Assembly: GCA_946625675.1 (NCBI GenBank)
Contig: CAMOTI010000052.1
Span: forward strand, 1-55,570
Direction of reading: 5' to 3'
Source: an uncultured Prevotellaceae bacterium
GTDB lineage: Bacteria > Bacteroidota > Bacteroidia > Bacteroidales > Bacteroidaceae
DNA: 55,570 bases
The translations under genes were made by a program, and so were the position numbers. Each line of letters starts with the position of its first letter. Position 1 is the first letter of the stretch. The notes beneath the pieces were generated by a model that ran no database searches, was not told the origin of the DNA, and saw only the letters and a list, made by a program, of their open reading frames with translations. Positions 1 through 8,628 of the stretch are shown one piece after another.

Positions 1-1
1 C

Positions 2-1588
2 CTCGCCACCGCTAAGATGGTGCAGAAGGGTGAGGCTGTTGGAGTCATCGCAGCGCAAGCCATCGGAGAGCCTGGTACTCAGCTTACACTTCGTACCTTC
101 CACGCCGGCGGTGTCGCTGGTAACGCAACTGCCAACGCACAGATTCAGGCAAAGCACCACAGCCGACTCGAATTTGAGGAACTGCGTACCATCGACGCGC
201 CTACTGAGGATGGAAAGGCACGTCAGGTCGTTGTGGGACGTCTGGCAGAACTCAGATTCGTGGACGTAAATACCGGCATCGTCATGTCAACAGTCAACGT
301 GCCTTATGGTGCCGACCTCTTCTTCAAGGAGGGCGACATCGTGGAGAAGGACGACATCATCGCTCAGTGGGACCCGTTCAATGCAGTCATCGTATCAGAA
401 TTCAACGGTAAGGCTGAGTTCAGCGGTGTGACTGAAGGTGTGACATACCGAGTTGAGAAGGATGAGACTACCGGATTGGAGGAATACATTGTCACTGAGT
501 CACACAACAAAGCCGTCGTTCCGGAATGTCATATCCTCGACGAGAACGGTGAGGTACTGAGAACATACAACTTCCCTATCGGAGGACATATCACCGTGGA
601 AAACGGATCGAACATCAAGGCGGGCGACATTCTCGTGAAGATGCCACGCGCATCAAGAGCGGCGGGCGACATCACCGGTGGTCTGCCACGTGTCACCGAG
701 CTCTTCGAGGCTCGCAACCCGTCCAACCCGGCCGTGGTGGCTGAAATCGACGGACAGATCAGCATGGGACCCGTCAGACGCGGTAACCGTGAGATCATTC
801 TCACTTCCAAGGTGGGAGACGTCAGAAAATATCTTGTTCCCCTGTCAAAGGTGATACTGGTTCAGGAAAACGACTACGTACGTGCCGGAACTCCACTTTC
901 CGACGGTGCCATCACGCCGGCAGACATCCTCGCCATCAAAGGTCCGACTGCCGTACAGGAATACATCGTCAACGAGGTACAGGACGTTTACCGTCTGCAG
1001 GGTGTGACCATCAACGACAAGCACTTCGAAATCATCGTTCGTCAGATGATGCGTAAGGTGCAGATCAACGATCCGGGCGACACTCGATTCCTTGAGGACG
1101 GTATCGTCGACAAGCATGAGTTTGCTGAGGAGAACGACCGCATCTGGGGCAAGAAAGTCGTGGTAGACGCTGGCGACTCCGAGACACTGAAAAAAGGTCA
1201 GATTGTGACTGCACGCAAGCTGCGCGACGAAAACTCATCGCTCAAGCGCCGCGACATGAAGCAGGTGCAGGTGCGCGATGCCGTTCCTGCAACAGCTACG
1301 CAGATTCTCCAGGGTATCACACGTGCCGCACTCGGTGCTTCCAGCTTCATGTCAGCAGCATCATTCCAGGAGACTACGAAGGTGCTCAACGAGGCTGCCA
1401 TCAGTGGAAAGAAAGACCTCTTGGAGGGCATGAAGGAGAACGTCATTTGCGGTCACCTTATCCCTGCCGGTACTGGTCTGCGCGAGTTCGAGAAAATCGT
1501 GGTCGGATCAAAGGAAGAAGCCTACGAGCGCAACCTCTCCAGCTTCGACCCCACAAACGCATTCGCATCATTCAACGCAACATTCTAA
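2..1588 (+). CDS. rpoC: RNA polymerase subunit beta' (3' part)
   Basis: Open from the left edge, so the 5' part lies outside the window; about 529 C-terminal codons are present. The product is the catalytic beta' subunit of RNA polymerase. The visible part starts just before [20 protein letters not shown], the strongly conserved segment leading into the trigger loop, followed by LRTFHAGG. A long insertion inside the trigger-loop region (about residues 45-225) is followed by [17 protein letters not shown], the second conserved half, and by the usual C-terminal segment ([20 protein letters not shown]). It ends at TAA and is followed 15 bp later by a strong terminator, so it is the last gene of its operon. 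Identification is secure. Confidence 0.98.
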   Translation, partial: LATAKMVQKGEAVGVIAAQAIGEPGTQLTLRTFHAGGVAGNATANAQIQAKHHSRLEFEELRTIDAPTEDGKARQVVVGRLAELRFVDVNTGIVMSTVNVPYGADLFFKEGDIVEKDDIIAQWDPFNAVIVSEFNGKAEFSGVTEGVTYRVEKDETTGLEEYIVTESHNKAVVPECHILDENGEVLRTYNFPIGGHITVENGSNIKAGDILVKMPRASRAAGDITGGLPRVTELFEARNPSNPAVVAEIDGQISMGPVRRGNREIILTSKVGDVRKYLVPLSKVILVQENDYVRAGTPLSDGAITPADILAIKGPTAVQEYIVNEVQDVYRLQGVTINDKHFEIIVRQMMRKVQINDPGDTRFLEDGIVDKHEFAEENDRIWGKKVVVDAGDSETLKKGQIVTARKLRDENSSLKRRDMKQVQVRDAVPATATQILQGITRAALGASSFMSAASFQETTKVLNEAAISGKKDLLEGMKENVICGHLIPAGTGLREFEKIVVGSKEEAYERNLSSFDPTNAFASFNATF

Positions 1589-1602
1589 GCATATCATAGC
1601 TA

Positions 1603-1646
1603 TCAAAAAAACGGGACTTGAAGTTGTTCAAGTCCCGTTTTTTTTC
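1603..1646 (+). terminator. Rho-independent terminator after rpoC
   Basis: A perfect 12-bp stem (ACGGGACTTGAA / TTCAAGTCCCGT) with a GTTG loop is preceded by a run of A and followed by eight or more T. It sits just downstream of the rpoC stop codon. Confidence 0.93.
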
Positions 1647-1979
1647 CCAATCGCCCACCCCATCGAGCCTAGCTACTTATACCCCACACCCCTGTAGATA
1701 CGCCCCGTGGGGCGTCTAAAGCCGAAACCCCGCCACACTGGTGCCCCCACGATGTCACCGGCATCCTATCCGGAAACAGACCACGGCGCACCCTGACCGA
1801 TGTAGGATGCGCCGTGCGAAGTTACGACAAAAACGAAACAGTCATGCCATTAATCCCCCTGCTCCCCTCCCGCGGGAGGGGAAGACAGTCATCCAGTCAG
1901 ATATGGGGATTCCGCTTTTCATTGTTTCTTTTCAGCATTCATGTCGATGATAAACAGTCCGCATGGTAAATTTCAAACT
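1647..1979. repeat. Repeat-filled spacer between rpoC and the LRR gene
   Basis: No gene is seen here. At 1694-1717 there is a GTAG-footed palindrome (family A, arms CGCCCC/GGGGCG) also found at 18368, 19168, 21492, 25738 and 30995. A 9-bp inverted repeat CACGGCGCA / TGCGCCGTG lies at 1782-1790 and 1808-1816. A perfect 20-bp palindrome (TCCCCTCCCG and its complement) lies at 1863-1882. From 1955 runs a copy of the GTCCGCATGG element (see 13047, 15870, 19320, 35824) that reaches the stop codon of the minus-strand gene. Confidence 0.7.
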
Positions 1980-4900
1980 TTACTGTCCTGCGATGATATT
2001 GATGATCGCCACGATGTCGGAGATATCAACCTTCTTGTCCTCGTTCACGTCGGCATAGCGGTAGGTGGCAGTACCGGCTATCTGGTTGATCACTGCCACG
2101 ATGTCGCTGATGTCCACTTTCTTGTCCTCGTTCACGTCGCCCTTCAGATGACCACCTTCGCTCTGGTCTACGATTTTGACGGTGTTGGAATCAAAAGGAT
2201 AGATCACGGCATAGGCATCACCAACCTCGCCGTCATACTTGGATTGCCGCGTCAGGAAAGGTTCGTTGCCGTTCGACGGCTCAAGAGCGTAAATGCCATA
2301 CTGCTGACAGTACTGATTGTCGAGCTTGGTCAGTGCAATCTGGCCGCCCGTTTCCTCGAGGGCAAGAGCACTTGGATAGAGCTTGTTGTCCGCCACCTTG
2401 AGGTCCCTAGTGTTCGTGGTCGACAGGTCGATTATGGCTCCCGGCGTAGCCTCGATCAAGTAGCCCTGGGTGTTATCCACACCACACTTGCCGGAGGCCG
2501 TTATCTTCGTCTTGACGATCTTGTCCGACTGCGAGGAAGGAGTTAGCGCGTACACCTTACCGCCCTGCTTGTACACATTGGCCAGCGACACGGTGTAGTT
2601 TGTAGCAACCTTGCCTTTGCTGTCGAAGAGCTTAGGGAACGAGGCAGTCGTCCATTTATGCGACGGGTTCAGGAACGGCTGCAGACGGCTTGAGTAATTC
2701 GGAGAAGTGCTGATGTCGAATCCAGTGTAGGTCCGGTAATAGTAGGGGAAACGTCTGTGGTCCACATAGCACACGAAGTTGTCATTCATCCAGTCGAATA
2801 TCGGATAATCCTTGTCCACAGTGAAGTTAGGATGGTATTTCACATAGAGTTTGTCAAGCGACTTGCAGCTGCTGAAAGCATAAGCGCCGATACCCGTCAG
2901 GTTCTCTCCTGGAAGAACCACAGACCCACTCAGGCCGGAGCCATTGAAGGCGAAACGACCGATTGTCTTGAGGCTTTGGCAGTTAGAGTCCTGGAAGGGG
3001 AAGGACTTGAGGGCGGCGGTGCCTGAGAAGGCGTACATAGGTATGTCGTAAAGCGGGCAGCTCACTTTCACATCTGAAAGGAGCGTGCAGTTCAAGAACG
3101 CGTAGTCGTCCAACGTACGGGCATTGTAGTCCACGCCGTAGAGTGCGTCTGTCACCTTGCCGCCGATATTCACCGACTTGATAGCTCCTGATAGTGTCGG
3201 AATATACACATACTTACAAGTACGCTTCTTAGCATCCGTGACGGTCAGATAGACCGTGCTGGTGCCGTTATCGGCATAGAAGTCGAATGCTCCGATATGC
3301 ACCTTGTGTCGGCTGAAGAGGTTGTCGTTCTTCCACTTGTCGTTGGGCGATATCATTTCCGTTCCTCCTGTCCATACCGCCTCGCTGGCTGGTATATACA
3401 CATCCATGTTGGAAGGCATGCTGGTGTCAAATATCGTATAAGTAGAATATTCATAGGACCCATTTCCGTCGGCTGCACCCAGCTTGTCGTACGGTACATT
3501 CAGGACGAGCGTCTTCAGCTTCGTTGCACTTCGCAGCTCATTACCACTGAAGCGCTTTACAGACGACGGAACAAGCAGCGTCTCGACAGCTGATTCACCG
3601 AAAGCACTGCCTGCGATGATCTGGACACCGTATGGGAGAATAACGTTCTTCACCTTAGTTTTGCTGAAACAACTATATGGCACACACTCCAAGCCCGACG
3701 GAAGCTTCACGTTCGTAAGGTTAGTGCAGCCATAGAACTGGAAGCCGTCGCGTGGTTTGTCCGGAGCCCCCCACGACGAGTACATGGACATGGAGCTTTG
3801 GTACCCATCCGAACCTGAATACCATTTATAGTCAAAATACCCGTCAAACACTCTCACGGAGTTGGGGACATTGATGGTTGTGACCGTTGTGTTATTAATA
3901 AACGCCGCATTGCCAAGACGGGTGACAGTGTAGTTCTCTCCTCTTGTAGACACACTAGCCGGTATGTTGATGGTTGTTCCGGTAGGCCTGAGGAAATTGC
4001 CGTTGGACTTGCCTGGCACGACGGTGGCCTCATACTTTGACTTGTCCAGGTTAAAGCAGAAGGGGGTGTAGCTGTCGGTATAGATGAGAAGGTCGAAAGC
4101 TCCGTATTCCTTCTTACCATCGACGTAATACTTGTACTTTTCATAATCAGAATCATCCTTATCCATCTCACTCAAGGTGTAGTGTGTTTTCACAGGATAA
4201 TAGAACGTACCGCTGAAATATTTGTTGCTGCCTATATAAAACACATTCTTGGAAGGCAGAACTCCATATTCTTTGTTCAGACCGATGTATTTCAAGCTGC
4301 TGCAGCCAAAAATCGGTTGAAGTCCAAAATAGATGACCGAACTTGGGATGTTCAAGCTGATGAGTGAGGAGTTTTGGAATGCATAACTCCCGATTCTTGT
4401 TATGCCGTAAGGCACGTACATATACCACACTCGCTTGTTGCCGTAGAGGGCATAATCACCAATCGCTGTCACAGAATTAGGCAGGCCATTGTGGTCAATC
4501 GACACATTTTTGGAGTACGTGGGCACTGACACCAGTTTTGTCTGACCCTTGTCGAACAGCATCGTGTTGTACGAAGAATACTTCAGGTTGTCGGACGACA
4601 CCTCATATTCTTGAAGGCTGAGGCAGTTAGCAAAAGCCAAGGGGTTGATGTAGTCAACACTATTATATATATAAACCTTCATCACAGACGTTTTCTCAAA
4701 GGCGTAGTCACCTGAGATGGTGAGCTTGTCTGTTGTGCCATACCCACCCAAGCTCAAAGTCCCGGAAGATCCGCTGAGGCTTGAGCAGCCGCTGAACGCA
4801 TAATTACCGATGGAGCCATAATACAAATTTAATGTTGACAGCGACGTGCAGTTTTGGAAAGCTCCATTCCCCACATGCGCATCAAGAAGTTTTGCTGTGG

Positions 4901-5798
4901 TCAGCTTGGTGCATCCAAAAAATGCAGAATCACCAATGGTAATGTATTCTCGTTTGTTGTTATTATATCTACCGTTATAATAGCTCAGATCCACTTTGGT
5001 GACTCCACTGTTGATATTGACGTTGTTGTAGAACGCTTTCGGAGCGATTGAGGTTACCTCAATCCTGTTCGGCCATGGGCTAAAGGTGCTATAGGTTTCA
5101 CTATATTCGTCGATGACCACGTCATCTGTTTTCTCGTCTGTCCCCACCAAGGCCATCTCTCCTACGGCGGTAGTGGTTGGCAGCTTGGTCACACAATAAC
5201 AGAGTCCGTTTCTGGCAAAGCGCACATCATTCGCATATTGCGGCGCAATTTGGAACTTGAAACTTTTCAGATCAGTTTGCTTGCAGAGGGTTTCCGTATC
5301 CCTAGTTGGCACATTGAAGAAAATGTTGGTGTTGCTGTAGTCGAAGGCAGCAGTACCCAAAGCAGGAACATGACCCAACCATGCACCACTGATAATCAAG
5401 CTTTTATGCAATCCATAAAATGCATAGTTACCAATTGAATTGAGCGAGTTAGGCAGATACAAGTTCTTTAAGTTGCTACAGCCATAAAAGCAATACCCTC
5501 CAATTTTCTCTACTCCAGTAAGAATTTGCACAGTGACGAGACTTTTGTTATTTTCAAAGGATTCCCATTCGATTTCCTTAACATGGTATTTCGTCCCATT
5601 GTAAATTGTGAAACCGTCAATAAAAAGTTGTGAAGCTGTGGAACTTGAGGCATACCCGTCGCACCTCACAGGTATAAGACCGGTGGCATCAGGACTTGAA
5701 GAGAGGATGGTATACTTCAGTCCTCCCACTTCGAAGGCTCCCGCACATAAGCTGGAAACCATCAGCATTAAAAGTAAAAATAATTTTTTCATAATCAT
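1980..5798 (-). CDS. BspA-like leucine-rich-repeat surface protein with dockerin-like tail
   Basis: A 1272-aa exported protein. Residues 1-21 form a signal peptide (MIMKKLFLLLMLMVSSLCAGA). Most of the chain is TpLRR/BspA-type leucine-rich repeat, with recurring segments such as IGNYAFYG, IGDSAFFGC and LKNLYLPNSLNSIG. The C-terminus carries two EF-hand-like repeats (DVNEDKKVDISDIVAVIN and a near copy), the dockerin type I-like module common at the ends of Prevotella secreted proteins; a second gene at 48764 has the same tail. BspA-like proteins mediate adhesion to host proteins or other bacteria; that role is inferred here from the family. Met1 or Met3 could be the start. The stop codon lies inside a copy of the GTCCGCATGG spacer element. 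Surface location is likely; the binding partner is unknown. Confidence 0.9.
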   Translation of the reverse strand: MIMKKLFLLLMLMVSSLCAGAFEVGGLKYTILSSSPDATGLIPVRCDGYASSSTASQLFIDGFTIYNGTKYHVKEIEWESFENNKSLVTVQILTGVEKIGGYCFYGCSNLKNLYLPNSLNSIGNYAFYGLHKSLIISGAWLGHVPALGTAAFDYSNTNIFFNVPTRDTETLCKQTDLKSFKFQIAPQYANDVRFARNGLCYCVTKLPTTTAVGEMALVGTDEKTDDVVIDEYSETYSTFSPWPNRIEVTSIAPKAFYNNVNINSGVTKVDLSYYNGRYNNNKREYITIGDSAFFGCTKLTTAKLLDAHVGNGAFQNCTSLSTLNLYYGSIGNYAFSGCSSLSGSSGTLSLGGYGTTDKLTISGDYAFEKTSVMKVYIYNSVDYINPLAFANCLSLQEYEVSSDNLKYSSYNTMLFDKGQTKLVSVPTYSKNVSIDHNGLPNSVTAIGDYALYGNKRVWYMYVPYGITRIGSYAFQNSSLISLNIPSSVIYFGLQPIFGCSSLKYIGLNKEYGVLPSKNVFYIGSNKYFSGTFYYPVKTHYTLSEMDKDDSDYEKYKYYVDGKKEYGAFDLLIYTDSYTPFCFNLDKSKYEATVVPGKSNGNFLRPTGTTINIPASVSTRGENYTVTRLGNAAFINNTTVTTINVPNSVRVFDGYFDYKWYSGSDGYQSSMSMYSSWGAPDKPRDGFQFYGCTNLTNVKLPSGLECVPYSCFSKTKVKNVILPYGVQIIAGSAFGESAVETLLVPSSVKRFSGNELRSATKLKTLVLNVPYDKLGAADGNGSYEYSTYTIFDTSMPSNMDVYIPASEAVWTGGTEMISPNDKWKNDNLFSRHKVHIGAFDFYADNGTSTVYLTVTDAKKRTCKYVYIPTLSGAIKSVNIGGKVTDALYGVDYNARTLDDYAFLNCTLLSDVKVSCPLYDIPMYAFSGTAALKSFPFQDSNCQSLKTIGRFAFNGSGLSGSVVLPGENLTGIGAYAFSSCKSLDKLYVKYHPNFTVDKDYPIFDWMNDNFVCYVDHRRFPYYYRTYTGFDISTSPNYSSRLQPFLNPSHKWTTASFPKLFDSKGKVATNYTVSLANVYKQGGKVYALTPSSQSDKIVKTKITASGKCGVDNTQGYLIEATPGAIIDLSTTNTRDLKVADNKLYPSALALEETGGQIALTKLDNQYCQQYGIYALEPSNGNEPFLTRQSKYDGEVGDAYAVIYPFDSNTVKIVDQSEGGHLKGDVNEDKKVDISDIVAVINQIAGTATYRYADVNEDKKVDISDIVAIINIIAGQ

Positions 5799-6506
5799 CT
5801 ATGTTTAAATTGGTTTGTGAATTGAAATATAAGCAAGTTTTAAGATTATTAGTTTTTAGAGCATGCCAAAAATTCAATAGGTTTATTCAAACATCCGGTT
5901 TGTAGTGAGAAAAGAGGATGTGGCTCTATTTTTTGGGAGGGAACTCCTTGGAGAGATGGAGCAGCAAAACGGTGTTCAAGGCGGTGCGCCCGTCAAGGGG
6001 CTGCTGTCCGAAACAAAACGAAAGCAGCCGCAAGTACGCGGCTGGGCGCACGAGCGGCTGCATATAGCATGGAGAATAGGACTGTCGTCCTAATCGCTTG
6101 ATTTTTAGAAGGATTGTGTGTGTTTACACAATCATTTGGACTGGCCAAATAATTATGTATAAAAATCGTTAATTTTTTATATAATCCACACAAAATCATA
6201 CATTTCGCTTTGTTTTCCGCTTCCCCAATAGTTTATTGGGAAACCGACATATTGGTCACTTATGATACAAAATTAACAAAAAATTATATAAATGCAAAAG
6301 AGATATTGCAATTTTATGACATAAACATAAATAAATTTACGATTTGACCCGTTTTATGCCTTTTTTCGAATAATACAATGACTTATTAGAACAAACAAAT
6401 CCCTATGGCAAAAAACATACAGATTTGACAGATTTGAATAAATTTGTTGGATTCTGCCCGACAGGGCACTCCTTAAGATCACTCGCTGAACAGCAACGTC
6501 TACCTA
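5799..6506. other. 700-bp AT-rich spacer with dyads
   Basis: No convincing gene; short open frames here lack family resemblance and ribosome-binding context. Visible structures are an 8-bp inverted repeat GATTGTGT / ACACAATC at 6112-6133 with a 6-base loop, a hairpin CCCAATA-gtt-TATTGGG near 6224-6240, and a small hairpin TGCCC-gaca-GGGCA at 6455-6468, shortly past the end of the ATPase gene. The TTGTGT/ACACAA half-sites recur as palindromes at 45162-45190, so a shared regulator is possible but unproven. Confidence 0.4.
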
Positions 6507-7931
6507 TCATGGCATGAACAAGTCATCGATTGTGACCTGATACTGCACATCGGCTGAATATTGGTTGGGGGAGATGCCAAATGTTGTGATCCAGGTCGGA
6601 AGAAGACCGCATCCCGTTTTCGATTGCATGGCGAAGGCTTCCATCCTGTTTTTCATCTTCAGGTCTTCTTCCTTATCAATCACAAAAAGACCTTTTGAAT
6701 ATTTTACTTCACAAAAATTGATAAGACTATCTGCACGTTCAATTATCATATCAGCCTGTTCATGACCATTCTGCTTATTTCTCCATCCATAATATTCAAC
6801 CGCAATACGATCCAATCCCAGCGCATGGCGAATCTGACGGATATGGGCCATGCAGACATGCTCAAATGCCAGCCCAAACCAGGAATTGATTGTCGGCGTA
6901 TTGATGTGTTGCTGCCAATAATCATCTGTCGTGGTTTTTTTCGAAAAATTGAGATGGAAAAGCGTAAAGAAATCAACTAGCTGATAATACGAATCCGTTT
7001 TTTTCAGCTTTCCATTCTCTTTTATATTATATTGGCGGATGATGTCACACGAAGTGAGATTTTCAAGACAGGTTGTCAATGTGCCACTGGATTTGACGTG
7101 CAAAGCATCCACCAACTCTTTTCTACTCATACCTTTCTTTGCTTTAAACAAGGTTTCCACAATCTTCATATAAGGTTCTGGTGACATAAAAATAGAAGCA
7201 TACAGCCGTCGGTATTCATCAGAAAGCTCGGCATTTTTTGTAAAAAAGATTCTGTCGATGTTTTGGGGAAGGCTTTGCTTTTTGCTGAGCAGACTTAAAT
7301 AAAACGGAATTCCACCAAGAATCATGTATGTCTGGACAATCAGGAGTCTTGGCCATTTAATACCTCCAGCCAAGAGGTACTGCTCTGTTTCATAAAGCGT
7401 GAACTGGCTGAGATAAATGCTGTGCGTGAGTCGGTTGTGTAATCCTGCGTGGTTGTTGATGATGTTATCTATCATCCAGGAAGTGGATGAACCACAGACT
7501 ATGAGGATCAGACGATTCTGCAATACGGCCCACGAATTCCAAAAGTAGCCAAGGGCTCTAATGAACCCCGACTTGCGGGTGTCGAAACATGGAAGCTCAT
7601 CTATATATATCACTATTTTATCTTTATACTTTTGTTTTTCTATGGTAGTTTCCAACACATCAAAAGCCTCCATCCAAGTTCTGGGCATAGACCCCTCATA
7701 TCCGATCTTACGAAGGGCTGACGTAAAGGCATACATCTCTTCTACTTTCGTTCCGCCAATGACACCTGTGACAGAGAATGTGAAATCATTATTGAAAAAC
7801 TGCTGGATAAGATAGGTTTTCCCCACCCTTCTTCTTCCGTACACAGCAACGAACTCAGCCTTGTCAGACTCCATAACATCCTGCAGCAACTGAATTTCTT
7901 TCTGCCTTCCAATAAAATTCTTGTCAATCAT
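6507..7931 (-). CDS. AAA ATPase with PD-(D/E)XK-like C-terminal region
   Basis: A 474-aa protein of the archaeal-type STAND-like ATPase group (PF01637-like ATPase with DUF234-like C-terminus). The N-terminal FIGRQKEIQLLQ leads into a Walker A motif, GRRRVGKT, and a Walker B-like strand IVIYIDELP. A winged-helix region follows (GMSRKELVDAL), then YYQLVDFFTLFHLNF, the counterpart of the conserved Y-x-DP-x-F-x-LW motif. The C-terminal part has QADMIIERADSLINFCEVK, whose D...ExK spacing resembles a PD-(D/E)XK nuclease core. The family's cellular role is not established. The frame extends upstream to a TTG, but the ATG at 7931 is the better start because a good promoter ends about 20 bp upstream. 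The gene is monocistronic and sits directly beside the 51-bp dyad array, which overlaps its promoter. Confidence 0.85.
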   Translation of the reverse strand: MIDKNFIGRQKEIQLLQDVMESDKAEFVAVYGRRRVGKTYLIQQFFNNDFTFSVTGVIGGTKVEEMYAFTSALRKIGYEGSMPRTWMEAFDVLETTIEKQKYKDKIVIYIDELPCFDTRKSGFIRALGYFWNSWAVLQNRLILIVCGSSTSWMIDNIINNHAGLHNRLTHSIYLSQFTLYETEQYLLAGGIKWPRLLIVQTYMILGGIPFYLSLLSKKQSLPQNIDRIFFTKNAELSDEYRRLYASIFMSPEPYMKIVETLFKAKKGMSRKELVDALHVKSSGTLTTCLENLTSCDIIRQYNIKENGKLKKTDSYYQLVDFFTLFHLNFSKKTTTDDYWQQHINTPTINSWFGLAFEHVCMAHIRQIRHALGLDRIAVEYYGWRNKQNGHEQADMIIERADSLINFCEVKYSKGLFVIDKEEDLKMKNRMEAFAMQSKTGCGLLPTWITTFGISPNQYSADVQYQVTIDDLFMP

Positions 7932-7956
7932 TTTAATAAACAATTTTAATTCGGCA

Positions 7957-7984
7957 CAAAGATAGTAAATATTTTTCGATTCAA
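7957..7984 (-). promoter_or_regulatory. Promoter of the ATPase gene, overlapping the dyad array
   Basis: On the minus strand TATCTTTG (7964-7957) matches the Bacteroidetes -7 consensus TAnnTTTG. A TTG (7984-7982) lies 17 bp upstream and touches the last dyad of the 51-bp array. The expected transcription start is about 20 bp before the ATG at 7931. The overlap suggests that a protein binding the dyads could control this gene. Confidence 0.65.
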
Positions 7985-8272
7985 CCCCAAAACAAACAAA
8001 AAAATCACATTTTGGGGATAAATCAACTTATTCAACCCCAAAACAAACAAATAATTCACGTTTTGGGGATAAATCAACTTATTCATCCCCAAAACAAACA
8101 AATAATTCATATTTTGGGGACAAATCAACTTATTCATCCCCAAAACAAACAAATAATTCATATTTTGGGGGCATATCAACTTATCCATCCCCAAAACAAA
8201 CAAAAAAAATCATATTTTGGGGACAAATCAACTTATTCATCCCCAAAACAAACAAATAATTCACATTTTGGC
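7982..8272. repeat. 51-bp tandem array of CCCCAAAA/TTTTGGGG dyads
   Basis: Five full units and a degenerate sixth repeat at 51, 51, 51, 51 and 52 bp. Each unit has an 8-bp inverted repeat, CCCCAAAA ... TTTTGGGG, with a 17-bp centre (33 bp in all), then an 18-bp linker resembling ACAAATCAACTTATTCAT. The dyads start at 7985, 8036, 8087, 8138, 8189 and 8241. Because 51 is a multiple of three, both strands stay open and spell a 17-residue repeat, but there is no sign that these peptides are made. The array begins at the ATPase promoter and ends where GTAG-type repeats begin. Confidence 0.92.
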
Positions 8273-8277
8273 TACCC

Positions 8278-8500
8278 CACCTGTAGTAGCGGCGGTTTCC
8301 GACCGCTGGAGCATCCACGCCCCTGACTCGTACCCAACCCATCCACACTGGGGTTGTGGACGTCCTCGTCCGCACAAAAGACCGGCGAAGCACGGTCAGC
8401 TCAACCACTCTCCCGACTCGTCCCCACCTGTAGTAGCGGCGGTTTCCGACCGCTGGAGCACCCACGCTTCTGGTTCCCACCGAGCCCACCCACCAGAGTA
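8278..8500. repeat. Cluster of GTAG- and GTGGACG-type palindromic repeats
   Basis: Two copies of family C (GTAG foot, then hairpin arms AGCGG / CCGCT around GCGGTTTCCGA) start at 8283 and 8430. Between them, at 8349-8398, lies a copy of family D: a hairpin formed by GTGGACG / CGTCCGCAC followed by a second hairpin GACCG / CGGTC. Family D recurs at 14363 and 25793. From about 8498 a short element (GTAACTACACTTTTCACTTA) is shared with 15842 and 19408. No gene is visible. Confidence 0.8.
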
Positions 8501-8544
8501 ACTACACTTTTCACTTAAACTTCCTCACCATTTTCCGACAGTGC

Positions 8545-8584
8545 ACAGAAAGGGCTTACAAAGGTGATTCTCTTTGTAAGCCCT
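8545..8584 (-). terminator. Terminator after uxuB
   Basis: A perfect 13-bp stem (AGGGCTTACAAAG / CTTTGTAAGCCCT, loop of 8) lies about 45 bp past the uxuB stop codon. On the minus strand it is followed by TTTCTG, only a modest U tract. Confidence 0.75.
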
Positions 8585-8628
8585 GACTGAGTACGCAATT
8601 ATTTCGTCTTCACGAATGAATCTGACGC

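Noticed and set aside
1741-2546. Plus-strand small genes between rpoC and the LRR gene
   Set aside because: They consist of repeat sequence or are antisense to the dockerin-like tail.
5905-6093. Small plus-strand gene of 62 codons
   Set aside because: No promoter, no family resemblance and unusual composition for a coding region; left as spacer.
7982-8272. CRISPR array
   Set aside because: The intervals between dyads are themselves repeated, not unique spacers, and no cas gene is nearby.
7946-8489. Open frames on both strands through the 51-bp array encoding 17-residue repeats
   Set aside because: They are a by-product of a 51-bp (3 x 17) period without stops; no start site, signal or family resemblance, and the same applies to both strands.
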